A stretch of DNA of 58,911 nucleotides, from contig JAKUQE010000011.1 in NCBI GenBank assembly GCA_022450395.1, positions 1 through 58,911 of the forward strand, in the 5' to 3' direction. How positions within the stretch are numbered: position 1 is the stretch's first letter; the number at the start of each line of letters is the position of its first letter. The notes under the pieces were generated by a model, which saw only the letters and a list, made by a program, of their open reading frames with translations, did no database searches and was not told the origin of the DNA. This stretch comes from Dehalococcoidia bacterium (GTDB lineage Bacteria; Chloroflexota; Dehalococcoidia; Lucifugimonadales; UBA3495). Shown one piece after another: positions 39,788 through 49,863 of this stretch. A program made the translations under genes and the position numbers.

Positions 39788-40816
39788 ATGACAGCCGAAG
39801 AAGAAACGACTTTGCGCCTGGTCCTGCCCAGCGACGGAGCCCTGCACGAGCCGACCTTGAATTTTTTCGGCGCTTGCGGTCTATCCGTCCTGCGTCCAAA
39901 CAGCCGACGCTACACCGGCACCATCCCAGCGCTTTCCGGCGTTGAAGTTCTGTTCCAAAGAACCGCCGACATTACCGAAAAGGTCGAGGAGGGCAGCGCC
40001 GAGTTGGGTGTCACCGGACTGGACCGATTGCTGGAATACCGTCACGACGATCACACCGTGGCCGCTCTGATAAACGATCTTCGCTATGGGCAATGCGACT
40101 TTGTTCTGGCCGTCCCAAACTCTTGGCTGGATGTGACATCGGTGGCCGACTTGGCAGACCTGGCCTTGGAGTTTCGTCAGCAAGGGAAACAACTGCGGAT
40201 CGCTACCAAGTACCCGCGCTTGCTACGTCATTACCTGTTTGACCGGGGCATCAACTACTTCACTCTGGTTCCGGCCAGCGGCACTATGGAAGCCGCTCCC
40301 GCCGCTGGGTATGCCGACCTGATCGCCGACATCACCGCCACCGGCACGACTTTGCGGGAAAACCAACTCAAGATCCTGGAAGAGGGCACGATATTGGTTT
40401 CCCAGGCCTGCCTCATCGGAAATATTGATCTGCTCAAGCGATCCAAAACATGTTTGAAACTTGCCCGCTCCATAATGGAAGTTATGGAAGCACATCTCCG
40501 GGCCGAGCCCTTTTTCCGAGTCACGGCCAACGTTCAGGGCACCTCTCCCCAGGAAGTCAGCGGCACCGTCTTGGCGCGCCCGGACCTGGCGGGGCTGCGG
40601 GGACCGACCATCGCCAGGGTGTACAACGTTGAGGAACAGGACTGGTATAGCGTCAGCCTGCTCATCAAAAAGAACCAGCTTTTGGAAGCAGTGGATCACT
40701 TACGGAGCTGCGGCGCCGTAGACATCGCCGCCTCCCAGGTTACCTATCTGTTCAATGGTTTCTCGACGGCCTACCACAACCTGTTCGAAAACGGGGAATC
40801 CGGCGGGGAGTGCTAG
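39788..40816 (+). CDS. hisG: ATP phosphoribosyltransferase
   Basis: LRLVLPSDGALHEPTLNFFGACGLSV...ELGVTGLDRLLE...LRIATKYPRLLRHYLFDRGINYFTLVPASGTMEAAPAAGYADLIADITATGTTLRENQLKIL; extra C-terminal domain. Confidence 0.93.
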   Translation: MTAEEETTLRLVLPSDGALHEPTLNFFGACGLSVLRPNSRRYTGTIPALSGVEVLFQRTADITEKVEEGSAELGVTGLDRLLEYRHDDHTVAALINDLRYGQCDFVLAVPNSWLDVTSVADLADLALEFRQQGKQLRIATKYPRLLRHYLFDRGINYFTLVPASGTMEAAPAAGYADLIADITATGTTLRENQLKILEEGTILVSQACLIGNIDLLKRSKTCLKLARSIMEVMEAHLRAEPFFRVTANVQGTSPQEVSGTVLARPDLAGLRGPTIARVYNVEEQDWYSVSLLIKKNQLLEAVDHLRSCGAVDIAASQVTYLFNGFSTAYHNLFENGESGGEC

Positions 40817-40819
40817 GGT

Positions 40820-41578
40820 ATGCCCAATCTGCCGATGCACATATATCTGGCCAATCAGTCCGCCCGGCAATTGGACTGGGGTAGCATCTATGACCACGTC
40901 GGGAGCTTCTACCTCGGTTCCACGACCCCGGACATCCGCGCAATGACCGGATGGCCTCGTGAACAGACCCATTTCGCTCCATTATCGGTGGAATCGGTGG
41001 GCACCGGCATCCACACCATGCTGGAGAGCTACCCGGACCTGGCCGATCCCGGCAACCAAACGCCGGCTACCCGGGCCTTTATTTTGGGCTACATCAGCCA
41101 CTTGGTGGCCGACGAAGTTTGGATCACGACGATGTACCGGACTTACTTCGACGGCGAAAGCAATGTTGCCCGCGACGAAGTGGAGGCCAATATGTGGGAC
41201 CGGGCCTTGCAACTGGAGCTGGACCGCAAGACCTTTACCGCCATGGACGGACTGCATCAAGCCGCCGAAGCCATCGTTTGCTCCGACCAAAGCGTGGGCG
41301 TCGAGTTTCTGGAAGCGGAAGTTCTCCAGGAATGGCGAGAGTGGGTAGGACGGTTCATGGGCTGGGACTTTACCTGGGACCGGCTAAAACGGGCGATGAA
41401 CCGCATGTACCGCGACAACGACGAAGTGCAGCAAACCGTGGACAAGTTCCTCCAAGAAATGCCCTACAGTTTGGAACGGATATATGAGAAGATTCCCGAA
41501 GAGCGGCTAGAAACCTACCAGGCCCAAGTCCTAGCCCGGACGGTTTCCCACGCTCGCGAATATATGGGGAGTATATAA
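40820..41578 (+). CDS. Zinc-dependent phospholipase C-like domain protein
   Basis: MPNLPMHIYLANQSARQLDW...FYLGSTTPDIRAMTGWPREQTHF...RAFILGYISHLVADEVWITTMYRTYFD: conserved His/Asp pattern of that fold. Confidence 0.7.
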   Translation: MPNLPMHIYLANQSARQLDWGSIYDHVGSFYLGSTTPDIRAMTGWPREQTHFAPLSVESVGTGIHTMLESYPDLADPGNQTPATRAFILGYISHLVADEVWITTMYRTYFDGESNVARDEVEANMWDRALQLELDRKTFTAMDGLHQAAEAIVCSDQSVGVEFLEAEVLQEWREWVGRFMGWDFTWDRLKRAMNRMYRDNDEVQQTVDKFLQEMPYSLERIYEKIPEERLETYQAQVLARTVSHAREYMGSI

Positions 41579-42928
41579 GTGGAACTTAAGCTGATTAAAG
41601 GGGTGGACGGCGCGGAGGAGATTCTCACCCGCCTCGACCCCTTGGACTTTAGCGGCCTGCCCGATTCGGTGCTGGCCCAAACCCGCCGCATCTTCGGCGA
41701 AGGTGTCACGCCCGAGGAGTCGGTCATCCGCATATTGCGAGATGTCCGGGCGAGCGGCGACGCTGCAGTGCGCCATTACGCCAAGATGCTGGATGACATC
41801 GACCTGCAAGATTTCCTGGTCAGCCCCGCCCAGATGGACCAAGCCCGCGCCGTTGTCTCCGATGAGCTGCGCAGTTCGTTGGAACTAGCCGCTCAACGGG
41901 TAAAAGAGTTTCATGAAGCGGTTATGCCATCGGATTGGTTGGACGAGACCAAAGGGTTGGGTGAACTGATTCGGCCCCTGGACCGAGTGGGCCTCTACGC
42001 TCCCGGAGGGACCGCCGCCTATCCCTCCACCGTGCTGATGACCGCCGTCCCCGCCAGGGTCGCCGGTGTCAAAGAGATTATTCTTGCCACGCCGCGCCGC
42101 GGTAAAGAGCCGCTTAACCCGGCCGTATTAGTGGCGGCGGAGATCGCCGGGGTGGATGCCATCTACCAGGTCGGCGGCGTTCCGGCCATCGGAGCCATGG
42201 CCTACGGGACCGATTCCATCGCCAAAGTAGACAAGATCTGCGGGCCCGGCAACCTGTTCGTCGGCTTGGCCAAGAACCTGGTACAAGGGCAGGTTGGCAT
42301 CGACGGCGTATTCGGCCCCACGGAGACCATCGTCGTCGCCGACGAAACCGCCAGTCCAATCTTCTGCGCCGCCGACCTCATCGGCCAGGCGGAGCATGAC
42401 CCCATGGCCACGGCCATCCTGGTGACCGACTCCCAATCCCTGGTCGATCAGGTGAACACAGAACTGGAAACCATGCTGGCCTCACAACCCAGGGGCGAGA
42501 TGGCCCGCAGCGCTTTGGAACGCCGGGGCCGAGTAGTTCTGGTCGAATCATTAGACCAAGCCGCCGACCTGGTCAACAACATCGCCCCCGAGCACCTTTG
42601 CCTGATGGTTGCCGACCCATGGTCCTGGACGGATAAGATAAGGCACGCCGGCGGCCTGTTCTTGGGCGAGTTTTCCCCCGAGGTGATGGGCGACTACATC
42701 GCCGGACCTAGCCACGTAATGCCCACCGGAGGGACCGCCCGGTACAGTTCGGCCCTCAGCGTGCACCAGTTCCTGCGCCGCATGCCCGTGGTGGGACTTA
42801 GTAGATCGGACTTCCAGCGCCTCGGTCCTTCGGCGGTGCAGATCGCCAACGCCGAGGGGTTGGCGGGACATGCCAGCGCCATCCAAGTCAGATTAGATCA
42901 CATTGAAAGCGGGGCTACCGCAAAATGA
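41579..42928 (+). CDS. hisD: Histidinol dehydrogenase
   Basis: GLYAPGGTAAYPSTVLMTAVPARVAGVKEIILATP...GPTETIVVADETASPIFCAADLIGQAEHDPMATAILVT...APEHL...GPSHVMPTGGTARYSSALSVHQFLRR. Confidence 0.96.
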   Translation: MELKLIKGVDGAEEILTRLDPLDFSGLPDSVLAQTRRIFGEGVTPEESVIRILRDVRASGDAAVRHYAKMLDDIDLQDFLVSPAQMDQARAVVSDELRSSLELAAQRVKEFHEAVMPSDWLDETKGLGELIRPLDRVGLYAPGGTAAYPSTVLMTAVPARVAGVKEIILATPRRGKEPLNPAVLVAAEIAGVDAIYQVGGVPAIGAMAYGTDSIAKVDKICGPGNLFVGLAKNLVQGQVGIDGVFGPTETIVVADETASPIFCAADLIGQAEHDPMATAILVTDSQSLVDQVNTELETMLASQPRGEMARSALERRGRVVLVESLDQAADLVNNIAPEHLCLMVADPWSWTDKIRHAGGLFLGEFSPEVMGDYIAGPSHVMPTGGTARYSSALSVHQFLRRMPVVGLSRSDFQRLGPSAVQIANAEGLAGHASAIQVRLDHIESGATAK

Positions 42929-44025
42929 ACAGTATTGAAGACCTCAAAGACATGATGTTGCCGCACATCCGCCGCTTGAAGCCGTACCACGGGGTCGACC
43001 CAATGGAAGTGATAGCGGAACGGGCCGGCATTCCGGCGGACCAGGTGATTCGCCTTAACGGTAACGAGAACCCCTATGGCCCGTCGCCCAGGGTGAACGA
43101 GGCGCTGGGCAACTTCAAGTTCTACAACCACTACACCGACCCGGAGCAGCGTAAGCTGAGGAGCGTGCTGTCCAAATATCTGGGCGCGCCGGAAGAGCGT
43201 ATCGTCGCTGGCAACGGCAGCGACGAACTCATCGACCTGCTACTGCGCATGTTCCTGGGACCGGGAGAGAACATCATCATCCCGTCCCCCACCTTCGGCA
43301 TGTACTCCTTCACCGCGGACATCTGCGGTGGGGAAGCCATCTCGGTCGCCAGTGACGAGAACTTCGAGCTCGACGTAGAGGCGATGGTCGTCGCCATGAC
43401 AGACAAGACCAAGGCCGTCTTCCTTGCTTCGCCCAACAACCCCAGCGGCAATATCGCATCCTCCAGCCAGATCAGGGCTTTGTTGGAAACGGGGCGTCTC
43501 ATAGTGGTCGATGAGACCTACTACGAGTTTTGCGGCCAGACCGTCTTGCCCTTGATGGAGGAATACCCCAACCTGGTGATACTGCGGACCTTCAGCAAGT
43601 GGGCCGGACTGGCCGGACTGCGCATCGGACTGGGTGTCATGCAAGAAGAACTGGCCCAGACCATGATCAGCATGAAGCCTCCATACAACGTGAATACCGC
43701 AGCCGAAGTCGCGTTGACCGCCTCGTTGGAAGATACGTCGGTGCTGCTGGACCGGGTAAAGGCCATCGTTGCCGAGCGGGAGCGCATGATGGGGTTGTTG
43801 CAGAAGATTCCCGGCATAAAAGCTTGGCCTTCTCAAGCCAATTTCATCCTGTTCAGTCTGCCCGAGGGACAGGGCCAACGGATATTCGATGGCCTCTGCA
43901 GCCGGGGGATCTTCCTGCGCTACTTCGATACTCCCCAGCTCAAGGACTACATACGGTCCAGCGTAGGCCTGCCCCACGAAACCGACGCCGTGGTCGCGGC
44001 CCTAACCGAACTGGTGGAGGGCTGA
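42925..44025 (+). CDS. hisC: Histidinol-phosphate aminotransferase
   Basis: MLPHIRRLKPYHGVDPMEVIAERAGIPADQVIRLNGNENPYGPSPRVNEALGN...FLASPNNPSGN...RTFSKWAGLAGLRIGLGV; ATGA overlap with hisD. Confidence 0.95.
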   Translation: MNSIEDLKDMMLPHIRRLKPYHGVDPMEVIAERAGIPADQVIRLNGNENPYGPSPRVNEALGNFKFYNHYTDPEQRKLRSVLSKYLGAPEERIVAGNGSDELIDLLLRMFLGPGENIIIPSPTFGMYSFTADICGGEAISVASDENFELDVEAMVVAMTDKTKAVFLASPNNPSGNIASSSQIRALLETGRLIVVDETYYEFCGQTVLPLMEEYPNLVILRTFSKWAGLAGLRIGLGVMQEELAQTMISMKPPYNVNTAAEVALTASLEDTSVLLDRVKAIVAERERMMGLLQKIPGIKAWPSQANFILFSLPEGQGQRIFDGLCSRGIFLRYFDTPQLKDYIRSSVGLPHETDAVVAALTELVEG

Positions 44026-44030
44026 ACGAA

Positions 44031-44663
44031 GTGACTTCACAACCGCCTTCTGAAGATCAGCTCGCCCCGCCTCGCATCGGTACATTAGCTCGCAAAACCG
44101 GTGAAACCGACATTACGGTGACCTTTAACCTGGACGGTAAAGGCGACTATGACGTCGACACCGGAAACGGTTTTTTGGACCACATGGTCAACCAACTGGC
44201 GCGTCACGGCCTGTTTGACATAACGTTGCACGCCAAGGGCGACGTTCACACCGGTTGGCATCACTTGGTAGAGGACGTCGGCATCTTGCTGGGGCGCTCC
44301 TTCCGTGAGGCCCTAGGCGACGCCCGGGGAATCAGGCGCATGGGCCACTCCTTCGTTCCCTTGGACGAGGCACTGGCCATGGTGGTAGTCGACTGCAGTG
44401 GCCGGGCTTACGCCTCGGTGGAAACCGGCCTGGACAATACCATGGTGGAAACCCTATCCGGCGACCTTATCGGCCACCTTTTGGAATCCTTCGCCATCGA
44501 GGCCCAGATAAACCTGCACGCCAAAGTGATGGCGGGAGTCAGCCCCCACCACAAAGCCGAGGCGCTGTTCAAAGCCCTAGCCCGCGCCCTCCGTGATGCC
44601 GTGGAGCCAGACCCAAGAGGCGGCCAGGAAGTCCCCAGCACTAAAGGGACTATTACCGAGTAG
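44031..44663 (+). CDS. hisB: Imidazoleglycerol-phosphate dehydratase
   Basis: GTG start; RTGETDITVTFNLDGKGDYDVDTGNGFLDHMVNQLARHG...GWHHLVEDVGILLGRSFREALGD...HHKAEALFKALARALRDAV. Confidence 0.95.
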   Translation: MTSQPPSEDQLAPPRIGTLARKTGETDITVTFNLDGKGDYDVDTGNGFLDHMVNQLARHGLFDITLHAKGDVHTGWHHLVEDVGILLGRSFREALGDARGIRRMGHSFVPLDEALAMVVVDCSGRAYASVETGLDNTMVETLSGDLIGHLLESFAIEAQINLHAKVMAGVSPHHKAEALFKALARALRDAVEPDPRGGQEVPSTKGTITE

Positions 44664-44690
44664 GGAGCGATTACCTAGACTAAAACGCAC

Positions 44691-44719
44691 GTAGGGGCGG
44701 GTTTAAAACCCGCCCCTAC
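44691..44719. repeat. 29-bp near-perfect palindrome GTAGGGGCGGGTTT-A-AAACCCGCCCCTAC
   Basis: 14-bp perfect arms between convergent hisB and enoyl-CoA hydratase genes; resembles the widespread GTAGGGGCGGGTTT dispersed element. Confidence 0.8.
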
Positions 44720-44760
44720 ACGATACTGAACCACTTTGAAATCTATTCGGCCAGGCTTTA

Positions 44761-45543
44761 CTACCTGCCCTTCCTAGCCAGGAACTCCGGGAAGGCGTCT
44801 TCTACGCCGTACCCCTTGACCACCTCACTGGTGAAGTGGCGCTCGTTCTCAAACTGCTCTAGCAGGTTAGTGCTCAGGCCATCAAGCAGCAGTTTCTTCA
44901 TGCCAATCACCGTCTCGTGCCGGTTACCGGCGATGGTCGTGGCAATCTCCATGGTCTTGGCCCGCAGTTCCTCTTTGGGCACCAGATGGTTGATCAGGCC
45001 GATGCGAAGAGCTTCTTCCGCTTCCACCACCCGTCCGCTGAACAACAACTCCTTGGCCATTGGCCAACCAACTTGATTGGGCAACGTCCAACTGCAGTTG
45101 ATCCGTCCGTAGGCGGCGGCCAAGAACCGGAATTTGGTGTTCTCGCAACCGATGCGGAAGTCCAACGACGACGAAAGCACCGCCGCACCGCCGTAAGCCA
45201 GCCCGTTCATCATGCCGATGATCGGCTTGGGACAGGCCGAGATTTCGTATGACCGGTAGCCTCGCTCGGCGTCTCGCTCTTTCATCTGCTCTTCGGTAAG
45301 ATTCCGGGCCGTCTCCCGCTGTTCGTGGATGTCCCCACCGGCGGAAAACGCCCGTTCCCCGGACCCGGTGACCACCAGACAGCCAATCTCATCGTCGGCG
45401 TTCATCGTCATCACGGCGTCGTGCAACTCCGTATTCAGCTTCCGGTTCATAGCGTTCAAAACTTCCGGGCGATTCAAAGTGATGATCGCCACCCCATCCT
45501 CTTTCTCCAACAAAATATGCTCGTAAGGCATCTGCCCCTCCAC
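44761..45543 (-). CDS. Enoyl-CoA hydratase/isomerase family protein
   Basis: VAIITLNRPEVLNAMN, CLVVTGSGERAFSAGGDI, PIIGMMNGLAYGGAAVLSSSLDFRIG. Confidence 0.92.
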   Translation of the reverse strand: MEGQMPYEHILLEKEDGVAIITLNRPEVLNAMNRKLNTELHDAVMTMNADDEIGCLVVTGSGERAFSAGGDIHEQRETARNLTEEQMKERDAERGYRSYEISACPKPIIGMMNGLAYGGAAVLSSSLDFRIGCENTKFRFLAAAYGRINCSWTLPNQVGWPMAKELLFSGRVVEAEEALRIGLINHLVPKEELRAKTMEIATTIAGNRHETVIGMKKLLLDGLSTNLLEQFENERHFTSEVVKGYGVEDAFPEFLARKGR

Positions 45544-45734
45544 TTTTCAACAAATTAGAAGACAACGTATCGGCGCCTGTCACCCTAAATCTCTTGGAGA
45601 CGTCCCAGGAACAGGCGATTAGAATTGTATGGTCTGGCGCAAACGTAGTCAATTTGCCTCATTCCGGTCGGCTAAACCCCTGTGTTACACTGCTTGCGGC
45701 CATGAATCTTCAGTGATCGAAAACACCAAAAAGC

Positions 45735-45753
45735 CCCCCTTTAATAAAGGGGG
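45735..45753. repeat. Short palindrome CCCCCTTT-AAT-AAAGGGGG
   Basis: Perfect 8-bp arms just upstream of the TPP enzyme start; related to 17005..17025. Confidence 0.6.
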
Positions 45754-45781
45754 TTGGGGGGATTTCCCAGTGGCACAGAAA

Positions 45782-47467
45782 ATGAAAGCCGGCGAGGCCG
45801 TGATTGAGATCCTACGTCAGGAAGGAGTTTCTCATATCTTCGGCATCGTCGGGTCGTCTTTCTTGGATATCCTAGATCCTCTGTACGACCGTACCGACGT
45901 GGAGTTTATCGGCGTTCGCCACGAACAGGGGGCGGCACTGATGGCCGATGGCTTCGGCCGGATTTCCGGAAAACCCGGCGTCGTCCTGGTGACCAACGGA
46001 CCCGGCGTATTAAATCTCACCTTCGGCGTCGGGTCGGCCTATGTAGCCCACTCCCCGATGATCATTCTTGCTCCCTCGGCCTCCCGCGAGCACCAGTACC
46101 GGGACTCCACTCAGGAGTTCGACCAGGTAGCCTTGTTCAAGCCCATCACCAAGGCCTGCTTCCCGGTAAACAAGATCGAGCGTCTGCCCGACGCTCTGCG
46201 CCATGCCTTCCGGGTCGCCACCTCGGGCAAGATGGGTCCGGTGATGGTGGACATACCTAGAGACCTGCTGCCGGGCGGGGAGGTAGACTTGGAAATGCTG
46301 CCCCCGGACACTTACCGTTCCGGGCAAACCCGGAGCCGGGGCGACAGAAACTTGATCGACAAAGCGGCCAGCGTGCTGTTATCCGCCCAACGTCCGGTGA
46401 TCGTCGCCGGGGGCGGTGTGCAGTGGAGCAACGCCGCCGATGAGGTTACCCGCATGGCCGACTTGATCGGCGCGGCCATCACGACTTCCTACGGGCGCGC
46501 CGACGCAGTGCCCAACGATCATCCCATGTATCTGGGCCATCTGGGACGATTGGGGTCTGAGGAGGGAATTGAAGCCGTTAAGCAGGCCGACGTCATCCTG
46601 GCCGTGGGCACGCGTCTAGGCCAGTCCACCACCTTCTACGACCACCGATACATCCCGGCCGATGCCCAGATCATTCAGATAGAGATCGACCCAGAGGAAT
46701 TGGGCCGCAACTATCCGGTGGCAGTGGGTATCGAGGGCGACGCCAAGGCGGTAATGGAGGGTCTGCTGGAGCAAGTTCAGCAAGCCGAACCCCGGCCCAA
46801 TCAGCGATGGGTTGACGACATCGGAGACCTGGCCGCCCGGCGAAAGCGGCGCTTGGATGCCGAGGCAACGGACAACTCCATGCCGATCAAACCCCAGCGG
46901 GTCTACGGCGAGTTGCGCCGTGTGATGCCCAGGGACGCCATCGTCGCCCTGGACGCGGGTCTAGCGCCCAACTTTGGGCAGGACCGGCTGAACTATTATG
47001 AACCCCGCAGCTTGATGACTTCGCTGGACTTGGGCGGCCTGGGTTTCAGTTTCCCGGCGTCCTTGGGCGCCAAGTTCGCGGCTCCGGATCGGCCGGTGAT
47101 AAATTTCAACGGCGACGGTGGATTCCTGTTCAACGCCCAGGAGTTCGCTACTGCGGTGCGCTATGGGTTAAAAGTTGTTACGGTGATAATGAACAACAAC
47201 TGTTGGGGGTCGGAAAAAGCGTACCAACGCTACGCCTTCAATGAGCGGTACGTGGGCGCGGACACCAACAACCCCCGATACGACAAATTCGCCGAGCTGT
47301 TCGGCGGTACCGGTTTCTACGTGGAGCGTCCCGAGGACATCGGCAACGCGTTCTTAGAGGCCCTTAATACCGACGGCCCCAGCATCATCGAGATCCCCAC
47401 CGACCCCGACGAGATGCCCCGCCCGGCCCGCTTATCCGATGTCCAAGCCCCTCAAACAGGATCTTAA
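45782..47467 (+). CDS. Thiamine-pyrophosphate-dependent enzyme (acetolactate synthase large subunit-like)
   Basis: MKAGEAVIEILRQEGVSHIFGIVGSSFLDILDPLYDRTDVEFIGVRHEQGAALMADGFGRISGKPGVVLVTNGPG...NFNGDGGFLFNAQEFATAVRYGLKVVTVIMNNN. A GTG at 45770 is an alternative start. Confidence 0.9.
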   Translation: MKAGEAVIEILRQEGVSHIFGIVGSSFLDILDPLYDRTDVEFIGVRHEQGAALMADGFGRISGKPGVVLVTNGPGVLNLTFGVGSAYVAHSPMIILAPSASREHQYRDSTQEFDQVALFKPITKACFPVNKIERLPDALRHAFRVATSGKMGPVMVDIPRDLLPGGEVDLEMLPPDTYRSGQTRSRGDRNLIDKAASVLLSAQRPVIVAGGGVQWSNAADEVTRMADLIGAAITTSYGRADAVPNDHPMYLGHLGRLGSEEGIEAVKQADVILAVGTRLGQSTTFYDHRYIPADAQIIQIEIDPEELGRNYPVAVGIEGDAKAVMEGLLEQVQQAEPRPNQRWVDDIGDLAARRKRRLDAEATDNSMPIKPQRVYGELRRVMPRDAIVALDAGLAPNFGQDRLNYYEPRSLMTSLDLGGLGFSFPASLGAKFAAPDRPVINFNGDGGFLFNAQEFATAVRYGLKVVTVIMNNNCWGSEKAYQRYAFNERYVGADTNNPRYDKFAELFGGTGFYVERPEDIGNAFLEALNTDGPSIIEIPTDPDEMPRPARLSDVQAPQTGS

Positions 47468-47534
47468 TAGAGAGATGAAAAGCGGTCAGGAATCAGTGAT
47501 TACCGTTGCTGACCGCTAATAGCTGAAAGCTTTT

Positions 47535-47879
47535 ATGGAAAAACCAATTTTCCCTAAGGAAATAAACCTGGAAGATTCGGCCATAGTCATTCTATGGGAT
47601 GACGGCCACCGGAGCCCCTACCCTTACCGATTCCTTCGGCTTCGCTGCCCTTGCGCCAGTTGTGTCGATGAGATGACGGGCAACCCCAGGCTTGACCCCG
47701 ACACCATTCCTGAAGACGTCAAAGCCGTGGACCACATGCCGGTGGGCAACTACGCCACCCAGTTTCTATGGAGCGACGCCCATTACACCGGGCTCTACAC
47801 CTTCCGGTATCTGCGGTCCATATGCACCTGCATCCAGTGCAACGCCGCCAGAGCTGAAGCCGGCGGGCCTCCGGTCTGA
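47535..47879 (+). CDS. DUF971 / gamma-butyrobetaine hydroxylase-like N-terminal domain protein
   Basis: IVILWDDGHRSPYPYRFLRLRCPCASCVDEMTG...VDHMPVGNYATQFLWSDAHYTGLYTFRYLRSIC. Confidence 0.88.
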   Translation: MEKPIFPKEINLEDSAIVILWDDGHRSPYPYRFLRLRCPCASCVDEMTGNPRLDPDTIPEDVKAVDHMPVGNYATQFLWSDAHYTGLYTFRYLRSICTCIQCNAARAEAGGPPV

Positions 47880-48001
47880 ACACGATTGGCTGGCACATGT
47901 CCACTTCAGCAAGACTGATGGACGCGGTGCCTGCCGGTTCCCGGACGTCCCCGACCTGCGTGAGGGCTTAACTGACTCTCCAAGCAGGCAAGCCAGCCTG
48001 A

Positions 48002-49309
48002 TCACTCCTCCAGACGGCGAAGCACCGGCCGCCAGATCCCGAGCCACAGGGTCACCAGCAGTGTCATGGCAACGGTACCGGTGATGGCGACGGGCCAACC
48101 GACCGCCTCAGCCCCCACGGCTAGGAGCAGGCCGCTGAGAAAGTGGACCGCAGGAGCTAGTTGCAATACGCTCAATACCCGGCCCCGTACCTCATTTGGC
48201 ACGTTAAGCTGGACTAGTGTGGTCGCCAGCGGCCAGAACCCCCCGAGGCTCGCTACTCCCACAAAAAAGAACAATATCCAGGATACCCAGTACCAGGGCG
48301 ACCAAGCAAACAACGTCAGGACCACGCAGAGAAAAAGCAGCGATCCCACCATCAGCCGGGCTTTGTGACGGAAGTCCCCCAGCGAGGCCACGATGAGACT
48401 TCCCACCAAGGATCCCAGGCCCGCGCTCAACCAAAGCAGTCCGGTACCGCCCGCTCCAACATCCAGCATATCTCTGGTGAAGGCGGGCAAAACCTGACGG
48501 TAAGACATGGCAAAGAAGGTGAAAGCCACCGCCATCCCTATTATTGTGTACAGTACGGGCGCTGAACGTATGTGCCGCAGTCCGGACAGGAGATCACCTA
48601 CCAACGTCGCCTTTGGGGCTGGCTCTTGCGGCGGCAAGCCCTTGATCAAGAACAGGAATAAGATTCCCGTCAGGTACAGTCCCGCGTTCACCAACAGCGC
48701 GGGACCCGTCCCCGCCAGCTCGATGATTCCTCCTGCCAACGCCGGTCCTACGATCTGCCCCGACTGATTGACCATGGTATGCAACGCCACGGCGTTCATC
48801 ATGTCCTTCCGCTCAACCAAGTCTGCCACCAAGGCCATGCGGGCCGGATTATTCAAAGCCTGAACCGTCCCCAGAAGGAACATGATGACGTAAACGTGCC
48901 AGATCTCCAGCAAGCCGGCAATCTTCAGGATAGCAAGGACGAGAACCAGGACCGACACGCCAAGACGGGTGGATATCAACAGCCTGAGCCTGTCCGAACG
49001 GTCGGCGATGACGCCGCCCAACATGGAAAAAACCAGATTGGGGGCACCGTAGATGAAGGCCACCAGGCCAAGCTGGATGGATGAGCCGGTGACGTCCAGC
49101 ACCAACAAGCCGAGAACCAGAAACTGCATGCCCTGGGCCATGGCCTGAGTGGCGCCGTTTATCCAGAACCAGCGGAAGTTGCTATACCGAAGGGCACTAA
49201 AAATCTGGGGTAGGTGTCTCGCCGCCTTGAACCGCACCAATAATGGGAAGCTGGCAACCGCCATGACGAAAAGGCCGGCGGCCAGAATCAGGAGGCCGGC
49301 AAACGTCAC
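48002..49309 (-). CDS. MFS transporter (12-TM, efflux-like)
   Basis: FSALRYSNFRWFWINGATQAMAQGMQFLVLGLLVLDVTGSS...GGVIADRSDRLRLLISTR...MMNAVALHTMVNQSGQIVGPALAGGII...NVPNEVRGRVLSVLQL. Confidence 0.9.
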   Translation of the reverse strand: MTFAGLLILAAGLFVMAVASFPLLVRFKAARHLPQIFSALRYSNFRWFWINGATQAMAQGMQFLVLGLLVLDVTGSSIQLGLVAFIYGAPNLVFSMLGGVIADRSDRLRLLISTRLGVSVLVLVLAILKIAGLLEIWHVYVIMFLLGTVQALNNPARMALVADLVERKDMMNAVALHTMVNQSGQIVGPALAGGIIELAGTGPALLVNAGLYLTGILFLFLIKGLPPQEPAPKATLVGDLLSGLRHIRSAPVLYTIIGMAVAFTFFAMSYRQVLPAFTRDMLDVGAGGTGLLWLSAGLGSLVGSLIVASLGDFRHKARLMVGSLLFLCVVLTLFAWSPWYWVSWILFFFVGVASLGGFWPLATTLVQLNVPNEVRGRVLSVLQLAPAVHFLSGLLLAVGAEAVGWPVAITGTVAMTLLVTLWLGIWRPVLRRLEE

Positions 49310-49541
49310 GATGCGGATTCTTTCATGAACAAACGCGCGTCAAACCGCCGCCGTATATATTCATCGCAGGAACACGCCTCCATTGGCGGCGACTCCTCCC
49401 AGCTAGAATCACTGAAGCCTATTGCCCACTCCGATGACCTATGAGAACCGAGAGATTATTGCAATTCTATCCCATCCGCCAAGGAAATAGCGGCCTTGAC
49501 CGAGGATTCGAACGCCGGCCCTAGCGGCTGACATCCGGTTC

Positions 49542-49784
49542 TTATCCGGCGTCTTCCTTTGATGTTGGGGAACTGGTCTGGTTATGGGAGCGAAAAGGCT
49601 TCCGCTTGACCGGCTTTAGTTTCGGCGCGGTAACCGAATTGGACTTGAAGGAAAAGTTGGAAAGAAGCCGCTGCCCCGGCTGGCTGCATGTATCGCAAAG
49701 CGCCGGTTCGTCCATCTGGGACACGGGAAGCATTCGGTCGAATTCTTCGTCGCATTTAGCGCAGTAGTATTCGTAGATCGGCAT
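49542..49784 (-). CDS. FmdB-type zinc ribbon protein
   Basis: MPIYEYYCAKCDEEFDRMLPVSQMDEPALCDTCSQPGQRLLSNFSF. Confidence 0.88.
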   Translation of the reverse strand: MPIYEYYCAKCDEEFDRMLPVSQMDEPALCDTCSQPGQRLLSNFSFKSNSVTAPKLKPVKRKPFRSHNQTSSPTSKEDAG

Positions 49785-49863
49785 AAACCCTCCTGGAACG
49801 TACTCTTGATTCTAACGCCTCTACCTCCGGTCCGCTATGGGACCTATCAGTTAGTGAACTCCC

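Noticed and set aside
43240-43977. 245-aa minus-strand ORF
   Set aside because: Antisense to hisC.
43530-44030. Upstream part of the 377-aa ORF ending at hisB
   Set aside because: Overlaps hisC out of frame; real hisB start is the GTG at 44031.
45629-45781. N-terminal extension of the TPP enzyme (…KKPPFNKGGWGDF…)
   Set aside because: Translated dispersed palindrome; family-like sequence begins at MKAGEAV.
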